A DNA stretch of 64,000 nucleotides, taken from assembly GCA_015063795.1 (NCBI GenBank), contig SVTL01000008.1, positions 1 to 64,000 on the forward strand, in the 5' to 3' direction. Source of the stretch: Oscillospiraceae bacterium (GTDB taxonomy: Bacteria > Bacillota > Clostridia > Oscillospirales > CAG-272). Of this stretch, positions 52,799 through 60,933 are shown in pieces (the first letter of the stretch is position 1; every line of letters starts with the position of its first letter). The notes beneath the pieces were generated by a model that was given only the letters and a program-made list of their open reading frames with translations, was not told where the DNA came from and did not search any database. A program made the position numbers and the translations under genes.

Positions 52799-54530
52799 CC
52801 TGCCCGTGCTCACGCGTTTTGCCCTCGCCGCGCCTGCTTGCCACAGCCGAGAGACGGCGGACGGTACAGCCCTCGCCCGCCCCGTCGTGCGTGAGTGTCA
52901 CCTTTACACGGGAGATCCGCTTCATGGGCGTTCGCAGACGGCAATCGGTGGGCGCGCCGACCGAGGAGGGCTGACAGACCGATTCCCCGGTATGCGTACA
53001 GCTCCGCCCCGTCTCGCTGAGAAGAGAGACCGTCAGCCCCTTGCCCTCGCCGGGATCGAGCGTGAGAAAGATGCGGTGAAGATCCTTGAAGTCGATGGAA
53101 TGGCCCAGATCCGAAAACTCACTCTCAAAGCGGGCGGTGACGGTGCGTCCGTTGTCGGTGTCCGCCTCCTCTGTGAAGCAGAAGACCGCTCCGTTCGGAT
53201 CGGCAAAAGCGATCCCCGCGGGCAGTCGGCCGATGATGCGCGAGACGGAAAAAGCATCGAAGAGATACCACACCTTCCGCTGGTATTGGTAGACCGCCGT
53301 CTTTTCCTCCCCGAAAAACAGGATCTCACAGCGGCGGCGGTCAACGGCTATGTGCGCATGCGGGAAAAAATCCCGCCCCAAACGGTCGGATACCGCCTCG
53401 GACAGCAGCGATACGTTGGGCACATCGGGATCGAGGGCGTTGTGCCAGCCGTATACACCGCTTGCATCGGCTCCGATCACCTCATTGCCCGCCAGAACGG
53501 GCGCAGTCAGAGCCATGTGCCCCACCTCATCGTTGAGCAGGGTGAGCGGATGGCGGTAACAGACCACCCCGCCGCGGATGCCGTCAAGCTCGGGGCAGGT
53601 GTAGCGTGTCTTGCCCTCGGTGAAGATCATCAGCTTGCCCATAAAAGGGCAGAGTCCGGTGACCGCGATCTCGCCGAATCCCATCTGCGTCAGACCGTCG
53701 ATGGGAAAGTAAAGCTCGCTCTCGCTTCCGCCGTGCGGCTCGGTGTGGCAGTAGCAGGCCGAATTGTCTCTGTGGCCGTACAGGTAGAGACGGCTGCCCC
53801 CTGCCCCGCCGTGAAAGACCACACCGCGCGTGAAGCGGCAGAGGTACGCCCTCCATCCGAAATCCTTCAGCGTATACTGCACCTCCAGGTACGACGCCGG
53901 ACGCGGGCAGATGTCGCTGAGCGCAACGGCCATTCCGGATGCCGACTCGCCCACCGTATAGAAGCCCGAGGCCATGGTGATGCCGTCCACCAGCACCGCC
54001 TGTACCGACAGCACATCCCCCTGCAGGTGATAGACCGCGCTCTCGTTCGGCGCAAAGCGAAGTCTCACGCGGTCGGTCAGCAGGTTGCGGCTCTCGCAAA
54101 CGATCCCTTCGCCCGAGGGCTCCGCCTCCGCGGCCAGCAAGGGAACGTACCCCGCCACCTCGTACACACCGCTGATGCCAACCGACAGCAGACGCTCGCC
54201 GTCCGCAACCAGCAATCGCTCGCCGAAGGGGATCATGGCGATCTCTCCCTCCGAGGTGGTCAGCGTGGTCACCATCGTCAGCACGCCGTTCGTAAAGCGG
54301 TAGAGCGCGCCTCCCATGCAGGCGTAAAGACCGCGGATCACCTCCGCATCCACATACGCCACCCCTCGCAGCGGAGCGCCGAATTCGCAGAACAGCGTCA
54401 TGCCGTCCCTCTTCTTCAGCCTGCCGTCGGGCGTCACCCGGAAGTTCATCTGCTCGCCTGCCCCCTTCCCCAGCCCGGCGGCCAGGTCAAAGTCGTATAC
54501 ATAGGCCGGCGGCCTTTTTGCATTGGACAT
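52791..54530 (-). CDS. Phage DNA-stabilisation / head-closure type beta protein (tentative)
   Basis: 579 residues, strand-rich throughout, opening with YVYDFDLAAGLGKGAGEQMNFRVTPDGRLKKRDG and then repeated propeller-like phrases (GLYACMGGALYRF, ERLLVADGERLLSVG, GKLMIFTEGKTRYTCPEL). The layout is reminiscent of P22 gp10 packaged-DNA stabilisation proteins, which also accompany portal and coat genes. The C-terminus has a carbohydrate-binding-like strand pattern. The assignment is by architecture and context only. Confidence 0.6.
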   Translation of the reverse strand: MSNAKRPPAYVYDFDLAAGLGKGAGEQMNFRVTPDGRLKKRDGMTLFCEFGAPLRGVAYVDAEVIRGLYACMGGALYRFTNGVLTMVTTLTTSEGEIAMIPFGERLLVADGERLLSVGISGVYEVAGYVPLLAAEAEPSGEGIVCESRNLLTDRVRLRFAPNESAVYHLQGDVLSVQAVLVDGITMASGFYTVGESASGMAVALSDICPRPASYLEVQYTLKDFGWRAYLCRFTRGVVFHGGAGGSRLYLYGHRDNSACYCHTEPHGGSESELYFPIDGLTQMGFGEIAVTGLCPFMGKLMIFTEGKTRYTCPELDGIRGGVVCYRHPLTLLNDEVGHMALTAPVLAGNEVIGADASGVYGWHNALDPDVPNVSLLSEAVSDRLGRDFFPHAHIAVDRRRCEILFFGEEKTAVYQYQRKVWYLFDAFSVSRIIGRLPAGIAFADPNGAVFCFTEEADTDNGRTVTARFESEFSDLGHSIDFKDLHRIFLTLDPGEGKGLTVSLLSETGRSCTHTGESVCQPSSVGAPTDCRLRTPMKRISRVKVTLTHDGAGEGCTVRRLSAVASRRGEGKTREHGQDA

Positions 54531-54554
54531 ATCCTTTCAAACTCCTTTCCTTAC

Positions 54555-54932
54555 TCAAGGTCCGATCGCCCTCTGTCCGGCGCAAAGCATCGAACCTTTT
54601 CTCATGTCAAGATGCGGCAGATCCGCATGCGCATCTCTCGCCTTCGCCCCGCTCATCGCCGTACCTGCGCCCCACCGCTCCCCCGCCAAGGTCCCGTCGG
54701 CGCAGGCCGTCGGGACGTCCCCCTTCGCCGCGCATCGCACAAAAAAGCGCAAGCCGCAAGCCATCGCGCCGTCACGCAAGCCCACGCAAGCCCGCACACC
54801 ATCGGCGAAGGGCACCGCCGCCATTCTCTCCGCAAGCAAGCTCGCTCCGATGTTCCGCGGCGGTCTTGGCGGGGGAGCAGCAAGCGAATCACCGCCCGCT
54901 TCGGGAGGATCAGTAACGGGCGAAGGCGGCAA
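54555..54932 (-). CDS. Doubtful small ORF downstream of terL
   Basis: 125 codons from a TTG overlapping the end of terL by 23 bases, with AAGGAG seven bases before it (inside terL). The product is Ala/Gly/Arg-rich without recognisable motifs. It is the only open frame that fills the 379-base gap between terL and the next phage gene. It could equally be non-coding. Confidence 0.25.
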   Translation of the reverse strand: MPPSPVTDPPEAGGDSLAAPPPRPPRNIGASLLAERMAAVPFADGVRACVGLRDGAMACGLRFFVRCAAKGDVPTACADGTLAGERWGAGTAMSGAKARDAHADLPHLDMRKGSMLCAGQRAIGP

Positions 54933-56244
54933 AGCTGCTCTCCTTTTTCATAAAAGAGAAATCCTCGCGCTCAAGGGCGGCGGGCGGGCAGGCGCGGGAC
55001 ATCAGCGCATAGCGCAGCGCCTCGGGCGCGTGGGTGATGGCGTGGGGCTCATCGGACGCATCCTCGGGACGCCTGCGGTCGAAGGTCAGCAGGGGCAGAC
55101 AGCGGATCAGCTCGGAGCAGGTGGAAAACATCTGCAATCTCGCCGTCCCCCCCTCCTGCACCTTCAGATACTCGCGCACCACACGCCAGCCGTCGATGCG
55201 GCGGTTGTCGGCGCGGATGAGGGGCGGGATCGCGGCGGCAGACTGCATGATCTCCACGCCGGAATAGCCGCTCTCCTGCCTGCGTGACCACAGATCGGGG
55301 GACGCGGCGGCGTATTCGACACCCTCCCCCTCGCACAGACGCTCCAGCTCGCCCGCCGCCTGGGAGAGCGTCAGTCCCGAACGGCAGAATTCGCCGTACA
55401 CCGTGCAGCGCCCCTCGAAATCCACCGCCAGAAGCAGGGCGGCAAAGCAATCGAAGCCGTAGTCAAAGGCGGCAAAACGCTTCCACTCGGGCGGGATCGC
55501 AAAGGGCTCGCACACATGAACATCCCGGGAAAACTCGCGGAAATACTGCCCCTCGAACAGATCCCAGCGCCCGTACAGCCAGGCCTGCTTCATCTCGTTC
55601 GGCAGGCTCTCCAGCTGCCTGACATACTCGGGATCCTTCTCTAAGAGCACATCGTTGTCATACACGGTGGCGGGGATGAACTCATAATCGCTCCCCCTCT
55701 CGCCCTCGCGGTACTGCCGATCGAGAAACAGCCGCTTCACCCAGCCATGCCCCACACCGCCGGGGTTGCAGGTGAGGTACATCCGCTTGGGGAAGCCGTT
55801 GGCACCGCGGACGCAGGCCTTCAGCGTGTTGAATTGGTATTCGGTCAGCTGGGTGGCCTCGTCGATGGCGATGATGTCATACTCCTGCCCCTGATACTGC
55901 AGCACATCGCTCTCGCTGTTGCAATAGCCCAGCTTCAGACGGCTGCCGTTGGGGAAGGTGAAGCACTTGGCCGCCTCGCTGTAACGGGCATACCCCTCCA
56001 GCTCACTGCGCATGGGGAGGATGTGGTTTTCGCGCAGCTCGGGGAAGGTGCGGCGGACGATCAGACAGCGAAGCCCGGCATAGCGGCAGGCCATCAGGAT
56101 CAGCTTGCGGCGCAGGGCCCAGGATTTGCCGCCGCCCCGCGAGCCGCCGTAGGCAATGTACTTCTTGCGCGAGGCGAAAAAACGCTTTTGCTTTTCGTTG
56201 GGCGTTCCGCCCAGCACCAGCTTACGCCCCGTCCTCATAGGCAT
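54910..56244 (-). CDS. terL: Terminase large subunit
   Basis: 444 residues. The ATPase domain has Walker A GGSRGGGKS (about 33), a C-motif region and Walker B IIAIDEATQ. The RNase H-like nuclease domain starts with FAAFDYGFDCFAALLLAVD and has further acidic residues near SPDLWSRRQ. TerL translocates DNA into the capsid and cuts it. The start overlaps the terS end by 23 bases. Confidence 0.95.
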   Translation of the reverse strand: MPMRTGRKLVLGGTPNEKQKRFFASRKKYIAYGGSRGGGKSWALRRKLILMACRYAGLRCLIVRRTFPELRENHILPMRSELEGYARYSEAAKCFTFPNGSRLKLGYCNSESDVLQYQGQEYDIIAIDEATQLTEYQFNTLKACVRGANGFPKRMYLTCNPGGVGHGWVKRLFLDRQYREGERGSDYEFIPATVYDNDVLLEKDPEYVRQLESLPNEMKQAWLYGRWDLFEGQYFREFSRDVHVCEPFAIPPEWKRFAAFDYGFDCFAALLLAVDFEGRCTVYGEFCRSGLTLSQAAGELERLCEGEGVEYAAASPDLWSRRQESGYSGVEIMQSAAAIPPLIRADNRRIDGWRVVREYLKVQEGGTARLQMFSTCSELIRCLPLLTFDRRRPEDASDEPHAITHAPEALRYALMSRACPPAALEREDFSFMKKESSFAAFARY

Positions 56245-56596
56245 CGTGTCCGCACACCACCGTCAGCCCGTCGGACTCCTCGCCGCCCTCGGCCAGCCCC
56301 TGCAGGTAGGCGATGCTCTGCGCGCTGTTGCCCGACTTGGTGTTCACCGCCTCGTCGAGGAAAGTGGACAGAGCCAGATCGTAGCCGCGGGGGTAGGCAA
56401 GGCGCAAAGCGGCAAATTCGGCGCGGGTGATGCGGCAATAGCGGCAGAAGCCGGCGGCATTGGCCAGTCTGGCGCGGCCGTTCTCCGAGCAGAAGGCCGC
56501 ATATTCCTCCACCTTCCGCATGAACTGCTTTTCCGAGCGGAAGCGGATGCAAAGCGTCTCCTCCCCCGTTCCCTGCTCTTTTTTTCTCCTTGCGAT
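56222..56596 (-). CDS. terS: Terminase small subunit, probable ATC start
   Basis: The conserved part is 99 residues from an internal ATG (56521) with no RBS. The frame stays open upstream and gives ARRKKEQGTGEETLCIRFRS before MRKVEEYAAFC, the kind of basic N-terminus expected for TerS. The only codon at a proper distance (7 bases) from the strong AGGAGGG (56610-56604) is ATC at 56596. I therefore propose an ATC start (124 residues). The helical protein recognises the packaging site and feeds DNA to TerL. Confidence 0.72.
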   Translation of the reverse strand: MARRKKEQGTGEETLCIRFRSEKQFMRKVEEYAAFCSENGRARLANAAGFCRYCRITRAEFAALRLAYPRGYDLALSTFLDEAVNTKSGNSAQSIAYLQGLAEGGEESDGLTVVCGHDAYEDGA

Positions 56597-56625
56597 GGCA
56601 GATCCCTCCTTTCGTCAAACAAATT

Positions 56626-56641
56626 AAGAACATATGTTCTT
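56626..56641. promoter_or_regulatory. Putative LexA (SOS) box in front of terS
   Basis: AAGAACATATGTTCTT is a perfect 16-base palindrome containing GAAC-N4-GTTC, the core of the Firmicutes LexA/DinR box. It lies about 30 bases upstream of the terS start. A TACAAT (56700-56695) further upstream could be a -10, with only a poor -35. Confidence 0.55.
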
Positions 56642-56756
56642 CTTTTTTTCGAAGCGGCAAGCGCTGAACGCCACCGCTTTTGTTTTGCAGGCAGATTGTA
56701 CCACAAAGCCGACAAAAAAACAGTACCGCAAGGTACCGTTTTGTCCGCTCTGAGGA

Positions 56757-56968
56757 CGTGATATGCCTCACTTCGTTCGGCGTGATCTGTTTGCTTTGCA
56801 AACGTGATCTGTTCGGCTCCGCCGAATGTGATATACCGCTTCGCGGTGTTGAACGCCCGCTGCGCGGGCATGAATTGAACTTCGTTCATGAATTGTCCGC
56901 TCGGGACATGAATTGAAATCTTCGATTTCATGAATTGCGCCACGGGCGCGTGAATTGGCGCTTCGCAA
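56757..56968 (-). repeat. Short-hairpin array 5 (opposite orientation)
   Basis: Units read on the plus strand with GCTTCGC cores: GCCTCACTTCGTTCGGC, GTTTGCTTTGCAAAC, ATTCGGCGGAGCCGAA (complement), ACCGCTTCGCGGT, GCCCGCTGCGCGGGC and TGAAATCTTCGATTTCA. Linkers are GTGAT(AT) at the left and CATGAATT at the right, the reverse complements of those in arrays 1-4 and 6. No gene is seen from 56611 to 57042. Confidence 0.88.
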
Positions 56969-56970
56969 GC

Positions 56971-56994
56971 AAAAAAAGGGCGGCAAAGCCGCCC
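56971..56994 (-). terminator. Terminator of the nitrilase-family gene
   Basis: Minus strand: GGGCGGC TTT GCCGCCC followed by TTTTTTT. A second hairpin (GGACGC/GCGTCC, 57017-57038) lies between it and the gene and would terminate in the plus direction. Confidence 0.85.
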
Positions 56995-57042
56995 GCGAAA
57001 AAATCTTTTAACCATCGGACGCCGCCAAAAAAGCGTCCTTTT

Positions 57043-57858
57043 TTATTTGCGCTTCAGCTCGTACAGATCCTCTCTCCGCGCCGACAGGATGGGCAGCTGA
57101 CGGCGGATGGACGCCACATAGTCGAAATCGGGCTCAAAAAACAGGATCTCCTCGCCCGCGTCCGCACGGCAGAGCACCCGTCCCCAGGGATCGCAGGCGA
57201 TGCTGTTCCCATACGCCACATACGACGCGCTCTCGTCCCGCGCCGCCGACACCCCCACAGTGTACAGCTGGCTGTCCACCGCTCTCTGACGGAAGAGCAG
57301 CTCCCAATGGGCAGGGCCGGTGGTCATGTTGAACGCCGCCGGCACGATCACCGCCTGCGCTCCCTCCAGCGCCATCAGGCGGAAGATCTCCTGAAAGCGG
57401 ATGTCAAAGCAGATGCAGAGCCCGAAGCGGCCGAAGGGCGTGTCAAACAACGTCAGGCTCCCGCCGGGGGAAAAGGTGTCGGATTCGCAGAAGCGCTGTC
57501 CGCCCTCCACGTTGATGTCAAACAGATGCACCTTGCGGTGCCGCGCGATCTCGCTCCCGTCGGGCGCAAAGACAAAGGAGGTGTTGTACAGCCTGCCGCC
57601 GTCGGATTCTGGCATCGAACCGCCCACCACATACAGTCGGTTTTCACGCGCCGCCCCGGCAAGCGCTTCATACACAAAGCCGCCCTTGGGCTCGGCGTTC
57701 GCAGCAAAGGCCGCATTTTCATAAGCGCAGCAGAACATCTCGGGCAGAACGACCATATCCGCGCCCTCCGTCCCTGCCCGCGCGATCAACTCGCACGCAT
57801 GAGAAACATTCGCTCTCTTGTCCGCCGTCACGCTCATCTGGATCAATGCCATCTTCAT
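57043..57858 (-). CDS. Carbon-nitrogen hydrolase (nitrilase superfamily, omega-amidase-like)
   Basis: 271 residues with the Glu-Lys-Cys triad in VLPEMFCC, RKVHLFDI and LCICFDIRF. Family resemblance is to omega-amidase / Nit2-type enzymes, which hydrolyse 2-oxoglutaramate and related dicarboxylic acid monoamides. The substrate cannot be fixed here. RBS AGGAGG. Single gene with promoter and terminator. Confidence 0.93.
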   Translation of the reverse strand: MKMALIQMSVTADKRANVSHACELIARAGTEGADMVVLPEMFCCAYENAAFAANAEPKGGFVYEALAGAARENRLYVVGGSMPESDGGRLYNTSFVFAPDGSEIARHRKVHLFDINVEGGQRFCESDTFSPGGSLTLFDTPFGRFGLCICFDIRFQEIFRLMALEGAQAVIVPAAFNMTTGPAHWELLFRQRAVDSQLYTVGVSAARDESASYVAYGNSIACDPWGRVLCRADAGEEILFFEPDFDYVASIRRQLPILSARREDLYELKRK

Positions 57859-57893
57859 CTTACCGCCTCCTGTTTTGTCTTCTCTTCCCCTCC

Positions 57894-57922
57894 AGTTTAC
57901 AGGAAAAAGCCGCCGCTGTCAA
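57894..57922 (-). promoter_or_regulatory. Promoter of the nitrilase-family gene
   Basis: Minus strand: TTGACA (57922-57917), 17-base spacer, TAAACT (57899-57894). Confidence 0.75.
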
Positions 57923-57987
57923 GAGCAAATGCCGCAGGGCCAACCTTGCCGTTACGAGAAAGTTTTTGGCTTTCCGTCCTTACCCCC

Positions 57988-58016
57988 TTGATTTTCTGCT
58001 CCGACTGTGATAGAAT
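57988..58016 (+). promoter_or_regulatory. Promoter of the 178-residue lipoprotein gene
   Basis: TTGATT (57988-57993), 17-base spacer, TAGAAT (58011-58016), 45 bases before the ATG. Confidence 0.75.
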
Positions 58017-58061
58017 AGAAAGAGATACCCATCCGAACTCAAAGAAAGGATATAGAAAAAC

Positions 58062-58598
58062 ATGAAAAAAGTATTTCTTCTGCTTCTCGCGCTCATTCTT
58101 TGCCTGTCGGTAACCGCCTGCAACGGCGACGGCGAACAGGCCGAATCCACCGAGCCTGTTGAAAAGACCACCGCCCCCGGCAAGGTGGAAAGCGACACCT
58201 ATTCCAATGACTACATCTCCTTCAAGGTTCCCGCAGGCTACACCGCCGCCGTCGAGGAGGGCAGCGACATCATCTCGCCCGCCACACCCAACGGCGACAG
58301 CATCAGCGTTCTCTTCTCCAACAAGGACGGCTCCTTTGACCAGCTGACCAAGGAGGGCTTTGAGACCGAGCTGAAGACCATCGATCCTAACATCGCGCTT
58401 CAGAACTACACCGCCGAAAAAATTGACGGCGTTGACAGCGTCCACTTCTCTTACACCGTCAACCTCGATCCCATCAAGATCAACATCACCCAGATCATCC
58501 TCAACACCGAGCCCAACCTGACCATCACCGTCACCGACTTCACCGGCACCAGCACCGCCGATTTCGCTGCGCTGCTCTCGTCCATCGACGTCAAGTGA
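58062..58598 (+). CDS. Lipoprotein of unknown function
   Basis: 178 residues: lipoprotein signal (ALILCLSVTACNG), a ~25-residue Glu/Thr spacer, then a ~140-residue domain (YSNDYISFKVPAGYTAAVEEG, FETELKTIDPNIALQNYTAEKIDGVDSVHFSYTV, LTITVTDFTGTSTADFAALLSSIDVK). The pattern resembles PsbP/DUF1795-like domains, seen in many Firmicutes lipoproteins, but this is weak. RBS AAAGGA. Its last 55 bases are duplicated just downstream. Confidence 0.82.
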   Translation: MKKVFLLLLALILCLSVTACNGDGEQAESTEPVEKTTAPGKVESDTYSNDYISFKVPAGYTAAVEEGSDIISPATPNGDSISVLFSNKDGSFDQLTKEGFETELKTIDPNIALQNYTAEKIDGVDSVHFSYTVNLDPIKINITQIILNTEPNLTITVTDFTGTSTADFAALLSSIDVK

Positions 58599-58610
58599 GT
58601 TTTCTGTTAT

Positions 58611-58636
58611 ACCCCGCCTTCGGCGGGGTTTTCTTT
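58611..58636 (+). terminator. Terminator of the 178-residue lipoprotein gene
   Basis: ACCCCGCC TTC GGCGGGGT followed by TTTCTTTT. Confidence 0.9.
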
Positions 58637-58640
58637 TGCT

Positions 58641-58695
58641 CCGGCACCAGCACCGCCGATTTCGCCGCGCCGATCTCATCCATCGACGTCAAGTG
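58641..58695 (+). pseudogene. Duplicate of the lipoprotein gene's last 55 bases
   Basis: 58641-58695 equals 58543-58597 (offset 98) except for four substitutions. It would encode GTSTADFAAPISSIDVK but lacks the stop and any start. A more decayed, shorter echo (CACCGGTACCGCCGATTTTG) is at 59077. The copy lies at the left edge of hairpin array 6. Confidence 0.85.
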
Positions 58696-58729
58696 CGATT
58701 GTCTTTCCCCGCCTCCGGCGGGTTTTCGC

Positions 58730-58943
58730 GTTGGCGAAGCCAACATATCACACCGCGAAGCGGTATATCACATTCGGCAAAGCCGAATATATCACGTTTG
58801 CGAAGCAAACACACCTCCCCGCCTCCGGCGGGGTTTTCGCGTCGGCGGAGCCGACATATCACGTTGGCGAAGCCAACATATCACACCGCGAAGCGGTATA
58901 TCACATTCGGCGAAGCCGAATATATCACGTTTGCGAAGCAAAC
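58730..58943 (+). repeat. Short-hairpin array 6, four-unit cassette duplicated
   Basis: Cassette 1: GTTGGCGAAGCCAAC (58730), ACCGCGAAGCGGT (58752), ATTCGGCAAAGCCGAAT (58772), GTTTGCGAAGCAAAC (58796). Then come a CCCGCCTCCGGCGGG hairpin and GTCGGCGGAGCCGAC (58841). Cassette 2 repeats the same four units at 58863, 58885, 58905 and 58929 (offset 133). Linkers are ATATCAC. 58944-59191 shows no gene, only a GTAGGGCGG-type element near 59034. Confidence 0.92.
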
Positions 58944-59191
58944 ACACTAAGGACGGGCGCATCCGGCAAACAGTGTCCGCTCATTCAGCGGCGCCCTGCT
59001 GAGCGAAACCCGCTTTGCGGACATGAAAACCCGTAGGGCGGGGGTTTACTCCCGCCGTTTTCAAGCGAAAAGATTGCACCGGTACCGCCGATTTTGCCGC
59101 GCCGGGCTCGTTCCGCAACGGCAGGTGAGATCATCCCCATTTCTCCCCCTTGAAACGCTGTGTTCGCCGTTCGGCGAGCATTTTTTTGCAC

Positions 59192-59221
59192 AAAAAATCC
59201 ACCCGCGGTGAAACGGGTGGA
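59192..59221 (-). terminator. Terminator of the AGCS symporter gene
   Basis: Minus strand: TCCACCCG / CGGGTGGA stem with a TTTCACCG-type loop, followed by TTTTTTG. Confidence 0.9.
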
Positions 59222-59251
59222 CTTTTGCAAAACGTTTTTTCTTTCAGATCT

Positions 59252-60661
59252 TTATTTCAGATCCTTGTCTCCGCTCTTTTCCTTGGTGGCCTTGACCACG
59301 AGACCGGACAGAGCCGCAAGGGCGATGACGTTGGGCAGAACCATCAGGTAGTTGAACATATCGGTCAGCTCCCAAACGAGGTCGTTGGAGAGGATCGAGC
59401 CGAGGAAGACGAAGACGATGGCAATGATCTGGTACACGATGATCGACTTCTTGCCGAAGAGGTGCTCCATGTTCACCTTGCCGAACATATTCCAGCTGAG
59501 AACGGTGGAGAAAGCGAAGAAGAAGAGGCAGATGGCAACGAGGATGCTGCCGAGGCCGTTGCCGAAGACCATACCGAAGGCGGTCTGAGCCATGTTGGTC
59601 TTGGACAGAGCATCTGCCGCGCCGGTGGGATCGACAGACAGCGGGCCGTTGCCGGCATAAAGCGTGGAGATGACGATGAGAGCGGTCATGGTCAGAACGA
59701 TGAAGGTATCGATGAACACACCGATCATCGCCACAACACCCTGGTCGTGAGCCTTCTCAACCTTGGCGAGCGCGTGGGCGTGGGGGGTCGAACCCATACC
59801 GGCCTCGTTGGAGAAGAGACCGCGCTTGGCACCCTGGCTGATGGCGGTCTTGAGCGCATAGCCGATGCCGCCGCCGATAAGGGCGTTGGGAACGAACGCA
59901 TACTTGAAGATCATGCCGAAGGTCTCGGGGATGTAGGGAATGCGGACGACCAGAATGATCAGACCGAGGATCAGATAGAGCGAAGCCATAACGGGAACCA
60001 GCTTCTCGGTCACGGCAGCCAGACGCTGAATGCCGCCGAAGAAGATGAAGCCGGCGATGAGAGCCACGGCGATGCCGACAACCCAGGAGGGAATGCCGAA
60101 GGCGTTGGCGCAGGTCTCACCGATGGAGTTGGACTGCACCATGCAGCCGAAGAAGCCGAGGGCGAGGATGCTGGCGATCGAGAAGAAGCCGGCAAGGAAC
60201 TTACCGAACTTGCCCTTGAAGGCGGTGGTGATGTAATAAGCGGGGCCGCCGGCCACGTTGCCGTCCGCATCGACCACACGGGTCTTCTGCGCGAGAACAG
60301 CCTCGGCGTAGATGGTGGCCATGCCGAAGAAGGCGATGACCCACATCCAGAAGATGGCGCCGGGACCGCCGATGAGGATGGCGCCGCAGGCACCGACGAT
60401 GTTACCGGTACCGACCTGAGCGGCGATGGCGGTGGCGAGAGCCTGGAAGGAGCTGATGCCGCCCTTCTGCTTGCCGCCGCGGAGCGAGATGTTGCCGAAC
60501 ACTCTCTTCATGCCTTCGCCGAAGCAGCGAACCTGCACGAAACGGGTGCGGATGGTGAAGAAGAGACCGATACCGATCAACAGGAAGATCAAAACGTAGT
60601 CGGTCAGGTATCCGTTGATCGTCGCCACGATCTTGAGACAAGTATCCTGGAATGCTTGCAT
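59252..60661 (-). CDS. Alanine/glycine:cation symporter (AGCS family)
   Basis: 469 residues, about eleven spans, starting at MQAFQDTCLKIVATINGYL behind AGGAGG. Family signatures are GGKQKGGISSFQALATAIAAQVGTGNIVG, FWMWVIAFFGMATIYAEAVLAQ and GLFSNEAGMGSTPHAHA. It imports Ala/Gly with Na+ (or H+). The leader carries a glycine riboswitch with an adjoining terminator, so glycine is the likely effector and a likely substrate. The open frame extends upstream through the terminator hairpin, but that part is leader. Confidence 0.96.
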   Translation of the reverse strand: MQAFQDTCLKIVATINGYLTDYVLIFLLIGIGLFFTIRTRFVQVRCFGEGMKRVFGNISLRGGKQKGGISSFQALATAIAAQVGTGNIVGACGAILIGGPGAIFWMWVIAFFGMATIYAEAVLAQKTRVVDADGNVAGGPAYYITTAFKGKFGKFLAGFFSIASILALGFFGCMVQSNSIGETCANAFGIPSWVVGIAVALIAGFIFFGGIQRLAAVTEKLVPVMASLYLILGLIILVVRIPYIPETFGMIFKYAFVPNALIGGGIGYALKTAISQGAKRGLFSNEAGMGSTPHAHALAKVEKAHDQGVVAMIGVFIDTFIVLTMTALIVISTLYAGNGPLSVDPTGAADALSKTNMAQTAFGMVFGNGLGSILVAICLFFFAFSTVLSWNMFGKVNMEHLFGKKSIIVYQIIAIVFVFLGSILSNDLVWELTDMFNYLMVLPNVIALAALSGLVVKATKEKSGDKDLK

Positions 60662-60697
60662 GGGAAAACGTCCTCCTAAAAAATAAAATGTGAGAAA

Positions 60698-60729
60698 TAA
60701 GAAAAGCTGCCGAAATACCTTCGACAGCT
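60698..60729 (-). terminator. Regulatory hairpin of the glycine riboswitch
   Basis: Minus strand: AGCTGTCGAA GGTAT TTCGGCAGCT followed by TTTCTT, between the aptamer and the RBS. Confidence 0.8.
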
Positions 60730-60789
60730 CTGAAGAAAAAACTGCACAGACACGAAACCGCCTCAAACCCGGGACTGAAAGAGGGCTTT

Positions 60790-60900
60790 CATGTGCTGCT
60801 CCGTCCTTTTGCCTGAGAGATTCGGCGGACCAAACCGCCTTGCACCTTCGGCACCCACTTAAGGGATTCTCCAGAGCTTCCTCCGCGCTTCAGTTTCTTT
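60790..60900 (-). promoter_or_regulatory. Glycine riboswitch (single aptamer)
   Basis: On the minus strand the conserved pieces occur in order: GGAGGAAGCTCTGGAGA, GCCGAAGGTGCAA, a short variable stem (GGCGGTTTGGTCCGCC), then CTCAGGCAAAAGGACGGAG. Only one aptamer is present, rather than the common tandem pair. It precedes an AGCS symporter, a usual target. Confidence 0.93.
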
Positions 60901-60933
60901 CGATTCTGAGCGCCTCATCGGAATGTTTAGCAC

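Noticed and set aside
48247..56596. Complete prophage with attachment sites
   Set aside because: No integrase, tail or replication genes and no convincing direct repeat or tRNA at the borders were found; the flanks hold only host-type repeats.
58730..58943. Integron attC array
   Set aside because: Units are far too short for attC sites, contain no cassette genes and no integrase is present.
58595..59002. Open frames translating the hairpin arrays (peptides such as YHIRRSRIYHVCEAN)
   Set aside because: They are translations of tandem palindromes in several frames, with no RBS; the DNA signal is the palindrome, not a protein.
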